Origin: Certhia americana
Lineage: Eukaryota; Chordata; Aves; Passeriformes; Certhiidae
Reading direction: 5' to 3'
NCBI GenBank assembly: GCA_018697195.1
Contig: CM031870.1
Span: 6,190,819-6,254,818 of the forward strand
Length of the DNA stretch: 64,000 nt
Shown piece by piece: positions 60,801-64,000 of this stretch. Below the pieces are notes generated by a model. That model was not told the origin of the DNA. It did no database searches and saw only the letters and a list, made by a program, of their open reading frames with translations. A program made the position numbers and the translations under genes. Each line of letters begins with the position of its first letter. The first letter of the stretch is position 1.

Positions 60801-63800
60801 GTAAAAGTGGGAATAATGTGCAGGTAACTCAATGTGATCTTGTCTAACATTTAATGTTGGAAGTTTGTCAACAGTTTTCCACTAAAAATAGTTTTGTTTG
60901 TTAACTTCTGTGTTTTAATTGTAGATGCCTAAAGCTTTGTCACCAGATCCTCAAGGTATCTTGGAATCTCTTACGTACAGCCAGTTGAACAGCTTGTCGG
61001 AGGAAAAAAGGTAAAATGACTACACTCTGATTAAAACAAGATTTCATACAAATTTATTACTATTTTACTCATCTACTAATACTACTTAAGAAATTTACAT
61101 CAGTACAGAGAATTCTACACTGTGCATCTGTATTGCACACGTCAGCACTGGGCACACATTATTCTGATACTAAATACAGGCAGATGCCTCCTGTAAAACT
61201 TTCACAGGATATTTTTACATTTTTCTTCCATTGTCTGGAATATTTTTTCTATTCCTTTTTCCCTTTTTTACATCCTAGGATGAGTGAATGTAAATTCCCA
61301 CAATCTGCTCTGCCACTTGAGAGAGTGGGAAATCTGTGTGTTTACCTTTTTTCTAATTGGGGGAAGAGCAAATATAGTTGTTCTGGCTGTTGATGGTATT
61401 CAGAGCTGCAAGTGGAAGGAGTTGGCTGTGTTGGGGGTGGGTTTTTCAAAGCAAGACCTGCAGAATTGAGAGAAGAACTTTCCTTGGGAGCTGAGGGAGG
61501 TATAAGAATGGTTTTCTAAAGACAATGTCTTTCAGAGTTTTGCATTAGCCATTTTTTTTTTTTAAGAAGATTTTACTCCTAACATTTTTTAGATGGACTT
61601 CTCCAAGTTAAAAATATGTTTTTGTTTTTGTGCAGTTTCTCTGGACCTCAGAAATCTTCTGACAATGATGGAGTTATGGAAACTGTAGTGATGGAAGCAC
61701 TGTTTGCCTATGAAGAATCCAGGAAGGTTCCTTCCAACTTTAGCTGTGAGGTTGAGAAACTTTTTACTCAATCAGATTCTGAAACCATTTTTACCAAAGA
61801 AGAAGTTGCTGAAAGTATTATTACAAAAGCTGATAATGCACATCTCAATATCAATGGTCAGCACAAGGTTAGGAAAAAATCTTTGGACACTGAAGGTGAA
61901 TTCCTTGGGCAGTGTGAGTCTGAAGACATCAGAGATAAAGACAAACTAAGAAGATCAAAAGAACCTGAACTCATTTCAAAAGAAAATCCTTTGTACATCA
62001 AAGGGTCTCCTGAGAGCAAAGAGAAATTAGGGCAAATTTCCTCTATAAAGCCTGACATTGAATGTAGTTCTAAAAAACTTGCATCTCTAGATATTACAGA
62101 TAAATGCCAAGATACAAAGGACATTTCTAATAACTATGTAGAGGTACCACCCGTTAATGACTCTTCTATTACAAAGCTGGATAAAGTATTGGAAAGTCAA
62201 TTTTCTAGAGCAGATGAGGGACTGAGTAATAAAATATATGAAGATGATGATAAACATATGAAAAAAAATAAGAAAAAAATCCACGACTCTAAAAGAACTG
62301 ACAAAGAGCACTACCGGAGGAAGAGAGAAAACTCGGACACTGAGGAGAAGGAGAGGCAAACCAGAAACAAACCAGATGATCATTCCCACAGGAGGAGGCG
62401 CTCTCACAGTGTAGAAACAAACAAGCAAAGCCGTCATAAGCAGGAGTACTGCAGTGAGAGCAAGTACAGATCCTCCCACAACGAAAGAAACAGCCCCAGT
62501 AATGGCAGGAGCTCAGGAAAATATTCTCGTTACAGATCTCGAAGCAGAGAAAGGACAGATCCAGATAGGAGTAGGTATTATTATTCCAAAGGAGACAGAC
62601 CTTGGATTAGAGAGAGATACTATCAAGATGAACCACGGAGATGGGAAAAATGCAGATACTACAATGATTATTATTCCTCCCATGGAACAAGGGATGGAAG
62701 GGAGAGGAAGTCCTCTCATTGTGATAAAGACTATGACAAATTGAGCCAAGCTTACAGCAGGTCACACAAGGATTATCATTGCAAAAGCAGATGGGCTCAC
62801 AGCACACTCTCCCGAGAGGAGGATGTACATCACTTCAGCAGCCACAGAGCAAACTTCCACCATTGTTCAGTACCTCAGCAGCACTCAGAAAAATACTCTC
62901 GTGAAAGGCACACGCTTCCACCAGTGTCAGCTCACTCAAATTTTGAAGACTCTTCCCGGGAAAATGAAAAAGAAAAACCAAGAAATGGCAAAAGAAAATA
63001 CTCCCACCAAGACGAAAGTGGAAGTGACATAGAAAAGAAATGCCGAAAGACAGATGACCAAAGAATCAAAAAGTATAAGAAGGTCAAGAAGAAAAAGAAG
63101 TCCAAAGATAAACATCGAGAGAAGGATTACAAGTAAGCAAGGATTCCAGCATAATCAGCAATTTTTTCCTAATTATTTTCTGGGTATTTCTTATGTCTGC
63201 CTTTTTTTCATTGTTTCTAAGTAACTTACCTGTCATAATGTGACGGGATCATGTTGTTATGTTGGCCAAGAGAAGATAGGAAAGATGTTGCTGAATTGTG
63301 GTAGAACACTAGAACTGGACAATGTAGTCAGAGTAACATCTGCACACCGTTCTTGATTAGATTACAATTTTTTTTTTTTTTTTTTTTTTTTTTAATTCCC
63401 CATATGCCTGTTAACAATTTGTGTACAAACCAGGACCTCTTGTCCTTCGTTCTGAGGGCTTAAGGTTGCTGCATCTAAATTAAGTTAGATGTGCAGAAAG
63501 TACCACAAATTAGCAGACACTCCAAGTCGTCACCTGTGGTAAATAAATAACATTTCATATATACATCAAGTGCCACATCTGTTTTTCTATTTTTAACTTG
63601 CATGTTTCCTTCAGACTTTATGATTTGGATTGCTCTGTGCTCCACTTTGACAATGACAATCGCAAACATAAGAAAAAGAAGAAAAAGAAGAAGCACGACA
63701 GGAAACTAAAAGACTTATTGGAATATTTAGATCCTCGTTTCCAGAAGAAAACATGGGAGAAGAAGGAAGAATCCCGTCCTCCAGATGACCATTTATGTGA

Positions 63801-63907
63801 GCAATACAGAAACCAGGGCAGTAAACAACCCTACAAGGAAGAGAAGCCTCCTGGTGTAGGTGACAGCAAGAAATACAGCTCCATGGCATCCACTGAGTAT
63901 GTCAGAG
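51840..63907 (+). CDS. USP42: USP42: ubiquitin-specific protease 42 (3' end outside the window)
   Basis: Fifteen coding exons: 51840-52068, 52828-53028, 54141-54251, 54416-54518, 54685-54752, 54916-54986, 55502-55584, 56920-57031, 57406-57546, 57754-57854, 59015-59153, 59833-60561, 60925-61010, 61636-63132 and 63615-63907. All phases fit, giving 1321 codons so far. The USP catalytic domain covers about residues 105-405. Its Cys box is [20 protein letters not shown] with nucleophile Cys116, its His box [12 protein letters not shown] with His367, and its third residue lies in WYRMNDAS. Two zinc-type CxxC pairs (KCLNCK, YKCSKCKK) are present. The C-terminal half is disordered, rich in Arg, Ser, His, Tyr and Lys, with a poly-Lys run near residue 1240. 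USP42 is a nuclear deubiquitinase linked to p53 and histone H2B. The basic N-terminus differs from the human one I recall. Introns over 300 bases, such as 55585-56919, hold nothing else recognised except the repeats listed. Confidence 0.95.
53142..53190 (+). mobile_element. CR1 LINE 3'-end fragment (sense) in a USP42 intron
   Basis: ATCATAAAGGTCTTTTCCAG followed by CCTAAATGGTTCCATGATTC matches the CR1 3' end in sense orientation. It is about 50 bases long and noncoding. Confidence 0.75.
53815..53893 (-). mobile_element. CR1 LINE fragment (antisense), half of an inverted pair
   Basis: The pieces TTGGAAGGAACCTTC and GCCATGGGCAGGGACACCTT are the usual CR1 3' region read in reverse. It abuts a second fragment of opposite orientation. 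Confidence 0.75.
53898..53945 (+). mobile_element. CR1 LINE fragment (sense), half of an inverted pair
   Basis: GGCCAGGTTGGATGGGCCTT then TGAGCAGCCTGGTCTG is CR1 in sense orientation. It joins directly to the antisense fragment just upstream, and the CR1 segment normally between them is missing. Confidence 0.75.
58148..58864 (+). mobile_element. Solo LTR of an endogenous retrovirus (passerine ERV type) in a USP42 intron
   Basis: A block of about 717 bases begins TGTCGTGGTTTG and ends CAACCCATGACA, so the ends are imperfect inverted repeats with the TG...CA form of LTRs. Its interior resembles LTRs common in songbird genomes, from memory only. No viral gene or second LTR is present, so it is noncoding and probably arose by LTR-LTR recombination. 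A clear target-site duplication was not seen (flanks GGAAA and GAAGA). Orientation and family are not certain. It lies between USP42 exons 57754-57854 and 59015-59153. Confidence 0.7.
59387..59460 (+). repeat. Two-copy 37-bp tandem duplication in a USP42 intron
   Basis: AAGTAGTCTATTA at 59387 recurs at 59424 with similar downstream sequence ending in AATTTAAA. The two copies differ at several positions. Confidence 0.75.
63368..63393 (+). repeat. Poly(T) run of 26 before the last visible USP42 exon
   Basis: A pure T homopolymer in the intron between exons 61636-63132 and 63615-63907. It could be the tail of a minus-strand retroposed piece, but no body is recognised beside it. Confidence 0.85.
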
Positions 63908-64000
63908 GTAAGGGGCCCTGGGATGTTGGCAGGACTCCTGGTTATTCCTAACAATCTTTAAATGCTTGGGTGATGAAGTCCCTGGGTTTTATCACAGCTT

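Overview
The window is vertebrate nuclear DNA, most likely from a bird and probably a songbird. It holds six intron-split genes with GT-AG introns, two strongly CpG-rich promoter islands, scattered short pieces of the avian LINE CR1, and one solo LTR of the kind common in passerine genomes. The species call is inference. I assembled exons by hand from splice signals, reading phase and remembered human family members. Every junction used is phase-consistent, and the four complete gene models (RSPH10B, PMS2, AIMP2, EIF2AK1) each sum to a whole number of codons. USP42 and CCZ1 run off the window edges.

Layout from left to right. 223-4298 (+) is the 3' end of CCZ1, half of the MON1-CCZ1 Rab7 exchange factor. 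4964-18064 (-) is RSPH10B, a MORN-repeat radial spoke head protein. 19753-31161 (-) is PMS2, the MutL-alpha endonuclease subunit. 31427-34905 (+) is AIMP2, the tRNA-synthetase complex scaffold, sharing a 265-bp divergent promoter with PMS2. 35311-47789 (-) is EIF2AK1 (HRI), tail-to-tail with AIMP2. USP42 (+), a ubiquitin protease, has a noncoding first exon ending near 48360 and coding exons from 51840 to 63907; it continues past the window. EIF2AK1 and USP42 form a second divergent pair over a CpG island at about 47.45-49.75 kb.

The gene order CCZ1-RSPH10B-PMS2-AIMP2-EIF2AK1-USP42 matches human 7p22.1. The genes are housekeeping neighbours rather than one pathway. The human block also has ANKRD61 between AIMP2 and EIF2AK1; here there is no room for it.

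I found no novel multi-gene system. The most interesting signals are inside known genes. EIF2AK1 has lost the Cys of the Cys-Pro heme-ligand motif and one His of the N-terminal His-His pair described for mammalian HRI. A 52-nt candidate EIF2AK1 exon has good splice sites but an incompatible phase. USP42 has a strongly basic N-terminus and a tiny uORF overlapping its start. A tandem duplication has doubled the PMS2 poly(A) signal, and the PMS2/AIMP2 promoter carries three evenly spaced CCAAT boxes.
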